From SW132 sp038150125 (GTDB lineage Bacteria; Bacteroidota; Rhodothermia; Balneolales; Balneolaceae), in NCBI RefSeq assembly GCF_038150125.1, contig NZ_JBBVMF010000004.1, positions 268,560 through 332,559 of the forward strand: 64,000 nucleotides of DNA, in the 5' to 3' direction. The notes under the pieces are model-generated. The model made no database searches. It was given only the letters and a program-made list of their open reading frames with translations, and was not told where the DNA came from. Shown one piece after another: positions 63,645-64,000 of this stretch. Numbering within the stretch: the stretch's first letter is position 1; every line of letters starts with the position of its first letter. The position numbers were made by a program, and so were the translations under genes.

Positions 63645-64000
63645 TTGCGCCAAGCTAAACCCGTGAAAGTGGGAATAGTGTTCTTTGAAACTAGGAAATC
63701 TTTCGTAGGAAGCCTACAGGTAACCAATCCTGTCTGGTAAAGCCTAACCAGCAGCCGGAACCGAGTCTTGCGTAGTCAGCTGAGAGGCTGGCACGAAGCG
63801 TAGACAGGGAGTATGAAAGCTGTGTGATTGAGCCCCGAAATGTTTATGGTTGTCGGAGCTTTCACTGTTTTGGTAAGTGGGAGCAGCAATGCAGTGGCGT
63901 CGATAAGGTGAGTTACTTGCATAACGACCGGGGTCTGAGAGCAGGGCAAACATGCATGAGGTTTCCACGGGAACTTGGGAGAGCCTAACGTCTCCACTCG
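63645..64000 (+). mobile_element. Group II intron, 5' part (runs off the window)
   Basis: The sequence from about 63645 has the look of bacterial group II intron domain I. The 5' end reads TTGCGCC (consensus GTGYG), followed by a small hairpin CCCGTGAAAGTGGG, AGCAGCCGGAACCGAGTC, GCGTAGACAGGGAGTATGAA, CGACCGGGGTCTGAGAGCAG, and GGGAACTTGGGAGAGCCTAA just before the edge. This is a phrase pattern I know from introns that carry ltrA-type reverse transcriptase/maturases. No such ORF begins before 64000. The intron would be transcribed on the plus strand. The exact 5' boundary is uncertain by a few bases. Confidence 0.7.

Noticed and set aside
63744..63997. Two overlapping minus-strand open frames of about 73 codons at the right edge
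   Set aside because: They are antisense to the group II intron domain I sequence and show no family likeness.

Overview
The window looks like chromosomal DNA of a Bacteroidota-related bacterium, most likely of the Balneolota (Balneolaceae) or a close relative. Four things point there: an intact 2425-residue SprA; a secreted protein ending in a YPNPFNP-type C-terminal sorting domain; a menaquinone operon; and small families typical of the group (DUF4290, DUF3467, DUF4412 and DUF3524 type). This placement is inferred from family content and was not tested by a search. Most of the window is ordinary core chromosome. No rRNA, tRNA or CRISPR array was recognised.

Left part (1-11.7 kb). A type II glutamine synthetase has its own terminator. 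It is followed by a tight three-gene operon: glutamine-synthetase-like ligase, aminoglycoside-phosphotransferase-fold kinase and HAD-IIA protein. Next come a repeat-rich gap and, on the minus strand, dnaB. Upstream of dnaB on the same strand is a dispersed set of a flavin-dependent halogenase-like oxidoreductase, a radical SAM protein and an asparagine-synthetase-like ATP-pyrophosphatase. Between the last two lies a decayed PIN toxin/antitoxin pair. This set is the best candidate in the window for an undescribed biosynthetic function.

Middle left (11.9-26.8 kb). Here are an unknown two-TM membrane protein, two tandem universal stress proteins, a broken lipoprotein with thioester-domain-like features, a MITE-like inverted-repeat element, RNase D, a beta-propeller lipoprotein, a large secreted Ycf48/BNR-like propeller protein, glutaryl-CoA-type acyl-CoA dehydrogenase, a DUF1206 remnant, isocitrate dehydrogenase and a small membrane protein. 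Three loci between 9.7 and 25 kb are disrupted by in-frame stops or frameshifts.

Middle right (26.9-46.8 kb). mutL is followed by a palindromic repeat element. Then come a DUF3524 glycosyltransferase (tRNA-queuosine mannosyltransferase-like), a MoxR ATPase, uppP, an orphan nuoJ-nuoK pair, a YbaK-type deacylase, a DUF4412 protein, the menF-menD-menH-menB operon, a SpoIID protein with DUF4290, a cystathionine-beta-synthase-type enzyme, DUF3467 and the lptF/lptG permease pair.

Right part (47-64 kb). After sprA come a CorB/CNNM-like CBS protein, rsmI-lnt, a VOC protein, grpE-dnaJ, an SMP-30-like lipoprotein with two tandem copies of the palindromic element, a Dabb-domain lipoprotein and an acetylornithine/ornithine-type aminotransferase. 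The window ends inside the 5' part of a group II intron; any maturase gene lies beyond the edge.

Several genes fit one cell-envelope and export theme: lptFG, lnt, uppP, SprA, the lipoproteins and the sorting-domain protein. The men operon and nuoJK serve a menaquinone-based respiratory chain.
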